Notes: a model not told the origin generated them from the letters alone. 49,613 nt of DNA from Salinivenus lutea (GCA_002894685.1 NCRC01000027.1:1-49613); one strand, 5' to 3'. Counted from the stretch's first letter, positions 16,041 to 25,108 are shown. Numbers and translations are program-made.

Positions 16041-16733
16041 CTCTTGAAGACAGAACTTGTAGAATCGTATCCCAAGTGGGCTAATTTCGACAAATCGATT
16101 TATTCTCTCATCGTCAAAATCTCCTCCCTCTTCTGGGGAGTTACCTAGCGCGACGACATTTACAGATCCGACCTTAAGAAATCCAAACGACTCAAGCCTA
16201 CCTGACGAAGCAAAGAGAGAGAATACATTTTCCTCATTGTCAGTGTCGATCACATCAAGATCAATAACCCTGCTCCTTTCTTCCTGAAAGCATTCGTGCA
16301 TTACAGCAAGGTCAAGTCGAGTCATTTCCCGAAGCGCATTCAGAAAGCTATGGCGGCGATCATAATTTTCTATTGTCGTCGGCTCAGATAAGGAGTTGAC
16401 GGCAATGTTCTTTAGGCATTCTAGTTTTTCTTCTATCACTTCTCGCTCGACCTGATTATTAACCTGCTCGACCAGTGCAAACAAAGCTTCTTTATCGTGT
16501 TCATCTATGTCTACTAGACTAATGTCTTCTTTTTCTATTTTTTCAGCCATTTCTTTATAAAATTGCTCAAGTCTCTTGAATCGGATCTCTTGCTTATAAC
16601 CGAAGTAAGCCGTGGAAAGCGAACCACCAACATATGGTATTACTTCAAGTAATGACTGAGTAGCTAGACGCATCTTCTCGCGTCCAGACAGTGATTCGTC
16701 TTCGGGAGCAGAAGTAAATTTGTCGGAATTCAT
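16035..16733 (-). CDS. Unknown AT-rich cassette protein
   Basis: A 232-aa protein whose gene is visibly AT-richer than all its neighbours, with Lys/Glu/Ile-rich composition and A/T-ending codons, indicating recent foreign origin. A short hydrophobic segment (LLEVIPYVGGSLSTAYFGY, about residues 29-47) is followed by a long, probably coiled-coil helical region (EIRFKRLEQFYKEMAEKIEKED) and an alpha/beta C-terminal half. I recognise no family. It is the integrase-proximal cassette and ends GAG GCA TAA in attC1. Its position next to a defence nuclease and TA modules makes a stability or anti-phage role possible, but that is inference. The promoter-like TATATTTG just upstream suits its own transcription. 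Confidence 0.75.
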   Translation of the reverse strand: MNSDKFTSAPEDESLSGREKMRLATQSLLEVIPYVGGSLSTAYFGYKQEIRFKRLEQFYKEMAEKIEKEDISLVDIDEHDKEALFALVEQVNNQVEREVIEEKLECLKNIAVNSLSEPTTIENYDRRHSFLNALREMTRLDLAVMHECFQEERSRVIDLDVIDTDNEENVFSLFASSGRLESFGFLKVGSVNVVALGNSPEEGGDFDDERINRFVEISPLGIRFYKFCLQEA

Positions 16734-17010
16734 ATCTTATTAGATACAAATATATATAACACATCTTATGCCGACTAATTCGGTCACATTACATTATGCG
16801 GATCGGCATAACACGGGTTCCCAATTCCGCTAAATATGTGTCTTCCAACAGGTCATAAAATCCTCAGGAGGATTATGCCGAACGAGACACGTGTGCCTGT
16901 AGCATACAGTTTTCTTTTGCGCTCATCACCCCCAGTGCGTTCCCTTTCTCGCCATTGCTGGTTCGTCTTCGAGTGGCTCGCCCTCATTTTTGGATCGCGT
17001 CCGGGCGGCC
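16734..17010 (-). other. attI / first-cassette junction region
   Basis: Between the first cassette gene and the integrase remnant. GCATAAC at 16807-16813 (minus GTTATGC) is a plausible recombination point, and CGGCATAA/TTATGCCG copies nearby form inverted repeats. On the minus strand TATATTTG just before 16733 resembles the Bacteroidota TAnnTTTG -7 element. No coding region is seen. Confidence 0.45.
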
Positions 17011-17554
17011 GGTCGCTGAAAAGGATACACCCACCGGACCGAGAAGACATATCTCCGTTGGATTGTCCGCGACGTCAAGTATCACGGGACGCAGCACCCA
17101 CGTGCGTTCGGAAAAGAGGAGGTCCGCGACTATCTCTCTTACCGTGCCACAGACAGAACCGTCGCCGCCTCCACGCAGAATCAGGCCTTGAATCCCCTCC
17201 TGTTTCTCCATCGTGACGTGCTCGGTGCGGCGTGGGATGCCGTGTCCGACTTCGACCGGGCCAACGAGCCGAAGCGAGAACCGGAGGAACGGAGACATCA
17301 AGCGGCACCACCGCTCGCTGTCCGCCCTGCAGAAGGTCGTAAAACGAGCGGTGGACGCGACCGACATCCCCACGTCCGCCAGTTGCCATGCCCTCCGGCA
17401 CGCGTTTGCCCCCCATCTCCTGAAGCGGGGGACGGACATCCGCACCGTTCAGGAACTCCTCGGGCACCAGGAGCTGCGCACCACGCAGGTGTACACGCAC
17501 GTCCTTCAAGATGGACCGGCCGGCACGCGCAGCCCGCTGGCGGCGCTCACGTGA
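17011..17554 (+). pseudogene. intI: Integron integrase remnant (IntI), internally deleted
   Basis: A tyrosine-recombinase fossil in two frames. Frame 1 (about 17020-17290) encodes the N-terminal core-binding part: [61 protein letters not shown]. From about 17295 frame 2 encodes the C-terminal end: [62 protein letters not shown] and the IntI-typical [12 protein letters not shown]. About 130 residues in between are missing, including the first catalytic Arg and Lys, while HxxR, the second His and the Tyr remain. No intact start is visible (a TGA sits at 17017). The enzyme cannot be active. It points away from the cassettes, as integron integrases do. Confidence 0.85.
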
Positions 17555-17670
17555 AGCCCGCACATGAACAAAAACCCCTTGAACCCCGGCCCACTGCTTT
17601 CAGGGCGCGGTCCGCTTCCGTAGCTTGGGGACGCTTTGTTCACGGGACGCTCACGCCCTGCCCTCTCCCC

Positions 17671-19362
17671 ATGCGCGACTACCTTCAGGCTCAGCTCCGC
17701 GCCGTCCTCGACACCCTCGGCGACGTGCCGCCCGACTTCGAGATCGCCCTCGAAACCCCCGACCGCCCCGAGCACGGCGACCTCGCCACCAACACGGCCC
17801 TCCGCCTCGGCAGTGTGTTAGACGACAATCCGCGGGCCATTGCCGAAACCATCGCCGAGCGGCTGCGCGAGCGCGTCGACCCCGCCCGCATCCAGTCCGT
17901 GGAGGTGGCCGGGCCCGGCTTCATCAACGTCCGCTTCGCGCAGGACTACCTGTTCGACGGCCTGGCCGACCTCCTGGCGCAGGGCGACGCCTACGGCCGC
18001 TCGGACGCCGGCGACGGGCAGCGCGCCCTCGTGGAGTACGTGAGCGCCAACCCCACCGGCCCGCTCACCGTGGGCCACGGCCGCAACGCCGTCCTGGGCG
18101 ACACAATTGCGACCCTGCTCGACTGGACCGGCTACGACGTCACGCGCGAGTACTACTACAACGACGCCGGGCGCCAGATGCGCGTCCTCGCCCAGTCGGT
18201 GCGCGCCCGCTACGAGGCCCTGGCCACCCCCGACCTCGACACCAAAACGCTCACGCTCGATGACGACACGACCGTGGAGGTGCCCGAGGGCTTTCCGGAG
18301 GACGGGTATCTGGGCGAGTACATCACGGACATTGCCCGCTCCCTCTACGACGAACACGGGGCCAAGCTGCTCACCACCGAGTCCCTCACGCCCTTCCAGG
18401 AGGCCGCGGAAGAGGCCATCTTCGCCGACATTGAGGCCACGCTGGCCCAGCTCAACATTGAGATGGACGCCTTTGCCGACGAGCAGTCCCTCCACGACGA
18501 GGGGCGCGTGGAGGCGGTCCTCGACGGCCTCACGGAGGCCGGGCTCACCTACGAAGAGGACGGCGCGCTCTGGCTGAAAACGACGGCCTTCGGCAAGGAC
18601 CAGGACACGGTGCTCGTCAAAACATCGGGGGAGCCCACCTACCGCACGCCCGACATTGCCTACCACATTACCAAGTTCGAGCGCGACTACGACCTGATGA
18701 TCGACATCCTCGGGGCCGACCACCACGCGGCCTACCCGGATGTCCTCAACGCGCTCGACGCCCTCGGCTACGACGCCGACCGGGTGGACGTGGTGCTCTA
18801 CCAGTTCGTGACGCTCGTGCGGGGCGACGAGCCGGTGAAGATGAGCACGCGCCGCGCCAACTACGTCACGCTCGACGACCTGATCGAAAAGGTGGGGGCG
18901 GACGTGACGCGCTTCTTCTTCCTCATGCGCTCGCCAGACACCCACCTGAACTTCGACCTGGAGCTGGCCGAGGAGGAGAGTGAGAAGAACCCGGTGTTCT
19001 ATCTGCAGTACGCCCACGCCCGCATCTGCTCGGTCGTCGACAAGGCCGAGGAGGTGGGCTTTTCGTACGACGAGGACGCGGACCTGTCCCTCCTCACCCA
19101 CGAGGCCGAGATCGCCCTCATCAAGGAGCTGCTGCGCTTCCCCAAGGCGCTCCGGGACGCCGCGGACGCGCGGGCCCCTCACCTCGTCCCCAACTACCTG
19201 GAGGACGTGGCGACGGCCTTCTCGCAGTTCTACGACAATTGCCAGATCATTGGGGTGGACGACGACCTGGCGACGGCCCGGATGCAGCTGGCCCTGGCCG
19301 CCAAGACGGTGCTCAAGAATGGGCTTACGGTCCTCGGGCTCTCTGCCCCGCGCCAGATGTAA
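17671..19362 (+). CDS. argS: Arginyl-tRNA synthetase
   Basis: A 563-aa class Ia aminoacyl-tRNA synthetase charging tRNA-Arg. The N-terminal Add1 domain, the HIGH-type motif in SANPTGPLTVGHGRN (about residues 128-142), the KMSKS-type motif as VKMSTRRANYVTLDDL (about residues 390-405) and the C-terminal DALR anticodon-binding domain ending LKNGLTVLGLSAPRQM are all present. Length is normal for bacteria. The ATG at 17671 follows a clean intergenic segment; the frame is open upstream only because it runs into the integrase remnant. Being essential and vertically inherited, it marks the right edge of the integron. Confidence 0.97.
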   Translation: MRDYLQAQLRAVLDTLGDVPPDFEIALETPDRPEHGDLATNTALRLGSVLDDNPRAIAETIAERLRERVDPARIQSVEVAGPGFINVRFAQDYLFDGLADLLAQGDAYGRSDAGDGQRALVEYVSANPTGPLTVGHGRNAVLGDTIATLLDWTGYDVTREYYYNDAGRQMRVLAQSVRARYEALATPDLDTKTLTLDDDTTVEVPEGFPEDGYLGEYITDIARSLYDEHGAKLLTTESLTPFQEAAEEAIFADIEATLAQLNIEMDAFADEQSLHDEGRVEAVLDGLTEAGLTYEEDGALWLKTTAFGKDQDTVLVKTSGEPTYRTPDIAYHITKFERDYDLMIDILGADHHAAYPDVLNALDALGYDADRVDVVLYQFVTLVRGDEPVKMSTRRANYVTLDDLIEKVGADVTRFFFLMRSPDTHLNFDLELAEEESEKNPVFYLQYAHARICSVVDKAEEVGFSYDEDADLSLLTHEAEIALIKELLRFPKALRDAADARAPHLVPNYLEDVATAFSQFYDNCQIIGVDDDLATARMQLALAAKTVLKNGLTVLGLSAPRQM

Positions 19363-19369
19363 CGTCCCC

Positions 19370-19744
19370 TCATGCCTCAGAGACCGGCCGCGGCCCGTCG
19401 TTGCCCACCCCCGAGGGGTCGATTGACGCGGCATCGAGAATGTCGTGGAGCTCCAGCATCACGAGCGCCCCACGGAGCAGGGAGTGGAGCCGCAGCACCT
19501 CGTCGGTGCCCAGCACGACGGTCGCGCCATCGTCCACGCGCAACTGCCACCGGCAGTCGCAGTTGCAGCGGTACACCTGCGCGGCCAGCGACTCCAGCCC
19601 CTCGTGCAGGGCCGACACCTCGTCCGGGTCCATCGTCAGGCACTCCCCGGACAGAGGCAGGGACAGCTGCCCATCCGGGGCCCACCGCACCGCACCATAA
19701 TCGGTGGAAAAAAGCACAGCGTCGTCGGAGGACATGCGATCCAT
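19370..19744 (-). CDS. Hypothetical acidic protein with a CNCDC motif
   Basis: A 124-aa protein without signal peptide or membrane segment. Beta-rich N-terminal half (VLFSTDYGAVRWAPDGQLSLPLSGECLTMDPDEV), a cysteine cluster VYRCNCDCRWQLRVDDG at about residues 58-74, then a C-terminal helix LHSLLRGALVMLELHDILDAAS. The three cysteines could bind a metal. It converges on argS with a 7-bp gap between stops. No family recognised; the start may be the second ATG (19735). Confidence 0.65.
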   Translation of the reverse strand: MDRMSSDDAVLFSTDYGAVRWAPDGQLSLPLSGECLTMDPDEVSALHEGLESLAAQVYRCNCDCRWQLRVDDGATVVLGTDEVLRLHSLLRGALVMLELHDILDAASIDPSGVGNDGPRPVSEA

Positions 19745-19915
19745 CGCCGGAAGGCGTCTGGTCGTTAGCGAAGCGGGCTATTTAGATCGAATGTAAACAA
19801 TCAAAGTTTCTGCGCCGCGTTTTTTCGATGTAAAGGTTGAACGAAGCCTCGAACGCGGGCGGGCGGAATCGCTTGGTACACCGAACGCACTGTCCCTCAC
19901 CCTCCCCTTCTCCGT

Positions 19916-20743
19916 ATGCTGCTGCAGATGCACTGGGACGTCGACCCTACGATTTTTCGACTCGGCCCCTTGGCGCCCCGCTGGTACGGCCTCCTGTTTG
20001 CACTCGGCTTTCTGATCGGCTTCTTCCTGATGCAGCGCGTCTTTCGGCGGGAGGGCAAGCCGGTGCAGGACCTCGACTATTTGTTGCTTTATCTGCTGGG
20101 CGGCACCGTGATCGGGGCGCGGCTGGGACACGTCCTCTTCTACGCGCCGGGCTACTACCTCCTGCGCCCCTTCGAGATTATCGCCATCTGGGAGGGCGGT
20201 CTGGCCAGCCACGGCGGCCTCATCGGCGTCCTGCTTGCCATTTGGCTGTACTGCCGCCGGCGCGAGGACCAGCCGTTCGTGTGGCTCCTCGACCGATTGG
20301 CCGCCCCCGTGGCCCTCACCGGGGCCCTCATCCGCCTCGGCAACTTCTTCAACTCCGAGATCCTGGGCGTGCCCACCGACCAGCCGTGGGGCGTCGTGTT
20401 CGAACGGGCGGCCCGCCTGCGGGCGGACATCGAGGCCGTGCCCCTGCACCCGGTGCAGATGTACGAGTCGATCAGCTACGCCCTCATCGCCGCCCTGCTG
20501 TGGGTCCTCTACAGCCGCTACGGCGAAGACACGCCGCGCGGCCTGCTCATAGGGCTCTTCATGACGCTCATCTTCGGGGCTCGCATCGTGCTCGAAACGT
20601 TCAAGCGGGAGCAGGCCCACTTCGAGGTCGGCCTGCCCCTCAGCATGGGGCAGATGCTGAGCATCCCCGCCGTGCTCTTCGGGCTGTGGTTGCTCTGGCG
20701 GGCGTACCGGGCCTCGTCCGGGGCACCCACCGAAACGGAGTAA
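19916..20743 (+). CDS. lgt: Prolipoprotein diacylglyceryl transferase
   Basis: A 275-aa inner-membrane enzyme that moves diacylglycerol from phosphatidylglycerol to the lipobox cysteine of prolipoproteins, the first step of lipoprotein maturation. Seven hydrophobic helices are visible. The key motifs are ASHGGLIGVLLAI (about residues 99-111, catalytic His), the Lgt signature as LIRLGNFFNSEILG (about 140-153) and HPVQMYESISY (about 178-188). Two ATGs lie close together (MLLQM); the first is used. Several lipoproteins in this window (PhoD, the kinase-like lipoprotein, the M1-linked lipoprotein) are its substrates. Confidence 0.96.
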   Translation: MLLQMHWDVDPTIFRLGPLAPRWYGLLFALGFLIGFFLMQRVFRREGKPVQDLDYLLLYLLGGTVIGARLGHVLFYAPGYYLLRPFEIIAIWEGGLASHGGLIGVLLAIWLYCRRREDQPFVWLLDRLAAPVALTGALIRLGNFFNSEILGVPTDQPWGVVFERAARLRADIEAVPLHPVQMYESISYALIAALLWVLYSRYGEDTPRGLLIGLFMTLIFGARIVLETFKREQAHFEVGLPLSMGQMLSIPAVLFGLWLLWRAYRASSGAPTETE

Positions 20744-21040
20744 CCCGGCGACCGCCCTCCCTGCGACGCCCCCCTCCCTTGTGCGGCCCGGCCCCGAACC
20801 GGGGGGAACGAGCAACGGCTCAATACGTCCCCGCATTGAAGTCGTCGAAGGCATTGGAGCCTGCGTAACGACGGGCGGCCCCCGAAAACAAAGGGCCGGC
20901 GGATTCTGGTCTCGCCCTCTCAGCCTCCGTCCTTCGCACGCCATTCCGGGACCGTGCCCGTCCGTCCCCCTCCTCCCGGCGGTTCGCCCTGCGCTCGCTT
21001 CCCCGCTTCTCATCGTTCCGGCCTCGACCGTTCGCTTCGG

Positions 21041-22153
21041 ATGTCCGCCGCCGAGTCGTCTCCTTCTGCCGCACAGTCGCGCTCGCCCGACGCCGCCCCC
21101 GAGGAGGCGACCAACCGCCGGCCCTCGCTCCTGAACGTGGCCCTGTCGGTCCTCCTGAGCCTCCTCGTCCTGGGCGTCATCGGGTATCTTACCTTCGATG
21201 CCTCGGCCTTCTGGAAGATGGTCGGGCAGGTCCAGCCCCTCATTCTCGGGGCGGCCGTGGGCGTGGCCTTTGCCCGCATTGGCCTCGGCGGCGCACGGTT
21301 GAGTTACGTGTCGCAGGGCCGCCTCTCCCTCCGGGGCGGCACCCGGGGCCAGCTTGCGTGGGACTTCTTTTCGAGCGTGACGCCGTCGGTGGTGGGCGGG
21401 GGCCCCATCGCGGCCTTCTACGTGGCGCGCGACCAGAACATCACGGTCGGCGAGTCCGCGGCGTTTATGTTCTTCTGCATCCTGCTGGACCAGCTCTGGT
21501 TCGTCGCGGCCATCCCGGTACTCATCGGCGCCAACTTTTACGTCGACCTGTTGCCGGAGGCCGCGGGGGCGGTGGGCCTGTGGAGCCTGATGATCTACTT
21601 TGCCGGATTGCTGGTGTGGGCGGCCGTCTACGCCTACGCAACCCTGTTTCGTCCCCGCCTGCTCCTCGGCATTGTGCACTGGTGCCTCCAGTGGCCCTAC
21701 CTCCGGAAGGCCCGGTCCCGCGTGATGAAAGAGATGCGGTCGTACGTCCGCAGGGCCCGCACGCTGGGTACTCAGTCGGCCTCGTTCTACATCAACGGGT
21801 TCCTCCTGACCGGGGTCAGTTGGGTGGCGCGGTACGCCCTCGTCGTCCTGATCGTGCAGAGCGTGTACCTGAACGTCGACGCCCTCACCCTTTTCCTCCG
21901 CTCCGCCGCGATGATGCTCGTGGGCCTCATCATGCCCACGCCGGGCGGCTCCGGCGGCCTCGAAGGGCTGTACGCCCTCTTCGTGGGGCCGCTCATCCCG
22001 CCATCCCTGGTCGCCCCCACCCTCCTCACGTGGCGCCTGCTGGGCTACTACCTGTTCATCGCCTTCGGGGCCTACCTGTTCATGCACCAGATCCACACCC
22101 ACTCGCCGCCCGACTCCACGCCGTCGCCGGCTGCTCCCTCTTCCTCGTCGTAA
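21041..22153 (+). CDS. Lysylphosphatidylglycerol synthase-like transmembrane protein
   Basis: A 370-aa integral membrane protein with about eight helices, of the LPG_synthase_TM (UPF0104/AglD-like) family. The family motif region is present: LRSAAMMLVGLIMPTPGGSGGLEGLYALFVGPLI (the PTPGGSGG(L/V)E loop at about residues 304-314), as well as VTPSVVGGGPIAAFYVARD earlier. The MprF lysyltransferase soluble domain is absent, so this is the membrane module alone, probably a lipid or glycolipid flippase. The ATG at 21041 is preferred over 20954 because the latter would add a proline-rich non-homologous segment. It ends 72 bp before the PhoD gene, same strand. Confidence 0.88.
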   Translation: MSAAESSPSAAQSRSPDAAPEEATNRRPSLLNVALSVLLSLLVLGVIGYLTFDASAFWKMVGQVQPLILGAAVGVAFARIGLGGARLSYVSQGRLSLRGGTRGQLAWDFFSSVTPSVVGGGPIAAFYVARDQNITVGESAAFMFFCILLDQLWFVAAIPVLIGANFYVDLLPEAAGAVGLWSLMIYFAGLLVWAAVYAYATLFRPRLLLGIVHWCLQWPYLRKARSRVMKEMRSYVRRARTLGTQSASFYINGFLLTGVSWVARYALVVLIVQSVYLNVDALTLFLRSAAMMLVGLIMPTPGGSGGLEGLYALFVGPLIPPSLVAPTLLTWRLLGYYLFIAFGAYLFMHQIHTHSPPDSTPSPAAPSSSS

Positions 22154-22225
22154 CCGACGCGGACGGCCCACTGCGTGACGGCGCGACGACCCGGCGCCCC
22201 CACTCCCCAACTGTTCCCCTGTGCC

Positions 22226-23593
22226 ATGCCTCTCCCTTCCGTCGCCCGCCTCCGCCTGGGCCTGGCCGTGCTGATCCTGGCGGCCGGGGGCATCGCCTGC
22301 CAGCACCTCGGGGGCGCCTCGGCCCCCGCCCCGACGGCAGACACCGTGCTGTGGGCCGGGGCCGTGACGCCGACCTCGGCCCGCGTCCACGCCCGGGCGC
22401 CGGACGGGGATACAACCGGTGTCCGCCTCGCCGTTACCGCCAGTGACTGGGCCGACGCGACGACCTACCCGGGCACGGCGTCCGCCACCAACCCGGCGGT
22501 CCTGCAGGTGGCCCTCGACGACCTGACCCCCGACACGCGCTACCGGTATGCCCTCCAAATCAACGGCCGGCTCGACACGACGCGCAGCGGCCGCTTCCGC
22601 ACCTTCGCCGACGGGCCGTCCTCGTTTCGGGTAGCGATGGGCGCCTGCGCCAGAACGGGCTCCACGCACCCGGTCTTCGACGCCATCCGACGCACAAACC
22701 CCGACCTCTTTCTGCACCTCGGCGACATGCACTACGAGGACATCGTCGCGACTCGCCCCACCCCGTTCCGAACGGCATACCGGCAGGTGCACGGCTCGAC
22801 GCCACAGGCCGAGCTGTACCGCTCCACCCCCCTCGCCTACATGTGGGACGACCACGACTACGGGCCCAACAACAGCTCTCGTCGGGCCCCGGGCCAGACA
22901 TTTGCCCAGCAGGTGTACCGCGAGTACGTGCCGCACTACCCGCTCGCACGGGCCGAGGACGCGCCCATCTACCAGGCCTTTACCGTGGGCCGCGTCCGCT
23001 TCCTCCTCACCGACCTCCGGTCGGCCCGCACGAGCAACCAGGCCCCCGACTCGGCAAAGACCATGATGGGCCCTCGGCAGAAGCGGTGGTTCAAACGACA
23101 ACTCCGACAGGCTCGCGACCAATACCCGGTCATCGCGTGGGTGAGCAGCGTGCCCTGGGTCGGGCCGGAGGGCTCCTCGGAGGACCACTGGGGCGGCTTT
23201 GCCCGCGAACGGCGCGAGCTCGCCACCTACATCGACTCGATCGGCGTGAACGACCAGCTGGTCGTCCTCTCGGGCGACGCCCACATGGTGGCGCTCGATG
23301 ACGGCACGAACAATCACTACGGAACGCCGGGCGGCGGAGGCTTCCCGGTCGTGCACGCCGCGTCGCTGGACCAGACGGGCTCGGTGAAAGGCGGCCCCTA
23401 CACGCACGGCCCCCACCGCACCCCCCTCACGCTCTTCGGGCGGCGGCCGGGGCAGTTCGTCCTCATGGACGTGACGGACAACGGGGGCGAGGAGGTGTGC
23501 GTGTCGTGGACCGGCAAGCGCTACGACCCGGGCCGCGAGCGGCTCTCCACGCTGCTGGACTGGAGCACCTGTTTTCCCGTGCCGGACGCGTAG
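22226..23593 (+). CDS. phoD: PhoD-family alkaline phosphatase, lipoprotein
   Basis: A 455-aa metallophosphatase. The N-terminus has a lipoprotein signal (LILAAGGIAC, lipid-attachment Cys at about residue 25). Next is a PhoD N-terminal beta domain (TPTSARVHARAPDGD), then the catalytic domain with LFLHLGDMHYEDI (metal Asp), MWDDHDYGPNNSS (metal and phosphate ligands), and VLSGDAHMVALDDG with the final metal His. PhoD enzymes hydrolyse phosphomonoesters and phosphodiesters with Ca/Fe and are made under phosphate limitation. Together with PhoA in this window it suggests phosphate scavenging from organic phosphate. Confidence 0.9.
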   Translation: MPLPSVARLRLGLAVLILAAGGIACQHLGGASAPAPTADTVLWAGAVTPTSARVHARAPDGDTTGVRLAVTASDWADATTYPGTASATNPAVLQVALDDLTPDTRYRYALQINGRLDTTRSGRFRTFADGPSSFRVAMGACARTGSTHPVFDAIRRTNPDLFLHLGDMHYEDIVATRPTPFRTAYRQVHGSTPQAELYRSTPLAYMWDDHDYGPNNSSRRAPGQTFAQQVYREYVPHYPLARAEDAPIYQAFTVGRVRFLLTDLRSARTSNQAPDSAKTMMGPRQKRWFKRQLRQARDQYPVIAWVSSVPWVGPEGSSEDHWGGFARERRELATYIDSIGVNDQLVVLSGDAHMVALDDGTNNHYGTPGGGGFPVVHAASLDQTGSVKGGPYTHGPHRTPLTLFGRRPGQFVLMDVTDNGGEEVCVSWTGKRYDPGRERLSTLLDWSTCFPVPDA

Positions 23594-23614
23594 GCAGGTC
23601 CCCGCCCCGCCCTT

Positions 23615-24955
23615 CTACCCGACGAAGGCCGGCTCGCCCTCCTTCCGCTCTTCGTAGTGGTCGCCCAGGTAGCGGATCGTGGCGATCCAGGCAATCAACA
23701 GGACGCCCACCGCCACCGAGAGCCACCGCACGTCCGCAATGACGAGCGCCGTGAGGCCGAGGTTGAGCACGACGGCCGCCACCTTGGCCGCCCGCTGCAC
23801 GAACATGTCGATGAAGGACTTGGCCTTGTACTTTTCGTCTTGCGTCGTCGGGGTGTAGAGGGCCTCCTTGGCCGACTGGTTGATCGAGTAGTTAAGCGCG
23901 TTGTCGCTCACCGACATGAAGCCGACAAACGCGAGCGTGGGCAGCGCCACAAAGCCGATCGTGCCGCCCAGAATGGCGATCGGCAAAAAGAGCAGGGCCA
24001 TCTTTACGCCGTAGCGCTTCATCACAAACGACGTCAGAAAGAGCTGTACTCCGATCGACACGAGGCTCGTGGCCTGCCCGACCAGGCCGAAGAACTCGTC
24101 GCGCTCAACCGACGACGAAATCTGGTCCTCGACGATTACGGCCAACTGAAAGTCGACGACGTTGGACACCATCTCGTAGAGCCCCAGGACCGCAGCGATG
24201 CCGAGCAGGTATTTCGACTGGAAGACGATCTTCCCCCCTTCCAGGAACGCGTTGTCCTCGTCGACGACCGTCTCGGTGTCCGGCGCACAGGGAATGTCGG
24301 GGTTGGCCCCGCACTCCCGGTAGTGGATCCAGTAGGCCAGCCCGCCGATCACGGCCGTCGGCACCACACAGGCAAAGAGCAGCGGCGTGCGCCCGGCCGA
24401 CTCCACGAGGCCCGAGACAAAGCTCGCCCCCACAAACCCCCCAATCACGCCGCCGAGCCCCACAATGCCGTAGAGCCGCTCCGCCTCGTCACCACTGTTG
24501 AGGTCATTGGCGAAGGCCCAGAAGGTGGCGACCATCACCGTCGTCCAGATGTCCCCCAGCACGTAGAAGCTCCACACCCCCGGCGCGCCGAGGCTCTCGA
24601 TGTGTCCAATGACGCTTCCGAAGAAGAGGAAGAGCGCCCCAAAAATTCCGCAGAAGATGAGGATCAGGTAGTGCCGGGCGTAGCGGCGCACCAGCCAGGT
24701 AAACAGCCCGACCACGGCAAACGCCACGATCATGTTGAGCACCTTGCCGAGCTGCTCCGCCTGGGCCCCGGACATCACCCATCCGGCGATGTTGATTGGG
24801 TGCTCACCGAAGTAGCTAATCACGAGGCCCCGTTTCATCGGCTTCAGGACCCAGAAGACCGCGATGACGAGAAAGAAATACAGGGACAGGCTGAGGGCCT
24901 TCGGCCACTCGCCGGGGCGGACGTCGAAAAACTCCTCCTTGATGCGCTGGAGCAT
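23615..24955 (-). CDS. ATP/ADP-translocase-like (NTT family) carrier
   Basis: A 446-aa polytopic protein with about 11-12 membrane helices, of the Tlc/NTT major-facilitator-like family. The N-terminus (RPGEWPKALSLSLYFFLVIAVFWVLKPMKRGLVISYFG) carries the motif found in rickettsial and plastid ATP:ADP antiporters, and NYSINQSAKEALYTPTTQDEKYKAKSFIDMFVQRAAK is the conserved C-terminal segment. In free-living bacteria such proteins are not energy parasites; their substrate is unknown. The neighbour on the same strand is a second family member with a HEAT-repeat tail, 153 bp upstream, suggesting an operon and possibly a joint transporter. Confidence 0.83.
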   Translation of the reverse strand: MLQRIKEEFFDVRPGEWPKALSLSLYFFLVIAVFWVLKPMKRGLVISYFGEHPINIAGWVMSGAQAEQLGKVLNMIVAFAVVGLFTWLVRRYARHYLILIFCGIFGALFLFFGSVIGHIESLGAPGVWSFYVLGDIWTTVMVATFWAFANDLNSGDEAERLYGIVGLGGVIGGFVGASFVSGLVESAGRTPLLFACVVPTAVIGGLAYWIHYRECGANPDIPCAPDTETVVDEDNAFLEGGKIVFQSKYLLGIAAVLGLYEMVSNVVDFQLAVIVEDQISSSVERDEFFGLVGQATSLVSIGVQLFLTSFVMKRYGVKMALLFLPIAILGGTIGFVALPTLAFVGFMSVSDNALNYSINQSAKEALYTPTTQDEKYKAKSFIDMFVQRAAKVAAVVLNLGLTALVIADVRWLSVAVGVLLIAWIATIRYLGDHYEERKEGEPAFVG

Positions 24956-25108
24956 GACGGTCGGGACTGGGAGCAGAAGTACGCGACGATTTCGGACCGG
25001 TCTCTCCTCCCGGACACAGCGGACAACGCAGACAACGTTCCTTCGTCCGCGGATGGGAAAGGCCGTTACACCCGCCGCCGCGGCGTTCGGGACGGAACGG
25101 CCCAGCGC

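Larger units (their letters stand above)
12355..17554. mobile_element. Fossil chromosomal integron (intI remnant plus five cassettes)
   Basis: A broken integron integrase on the + strand (17011-17554) has its 5' side facing a run of minus-strand genes, the standard integron layout. Sites with GCATAAC/GTTATGC or CCATAAC/GTTATGG ends separate them: 15927-16040, 14943-15055, 14064-14189, 13254-13447, a degenerate 12405-12444, and a cassette-junction-like GCATAAC at 16807. The cassettes in order from the integrase are: an unknown AT-rich gene; an McrA-like HNH nuclease; DUF433/DUF5615; DUF433/DUF5615; UPF0175/PIN. Two cassette genes end with the TAA stop inside the attC R'' box. The integrase lacks its catalytic middle, so new cassette movement would need a trans-acting integrase. 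Confidence 0.8.

Noticed and set aside
17188-17670. Upstream extension of the argS frame.
   Set aside because: The extension runs through the integrase remnant; argS homology and length start at the ATG at 17671.
19778-23416. A 1212-codon open frame on the minus strand.
   Set aside because: It is the antisense shadow of lgt, the LPG-synthase-like gene and phoD, all of which have clear family motifs; the shadow protein is Arg/Gly/His-rich and has no domain.
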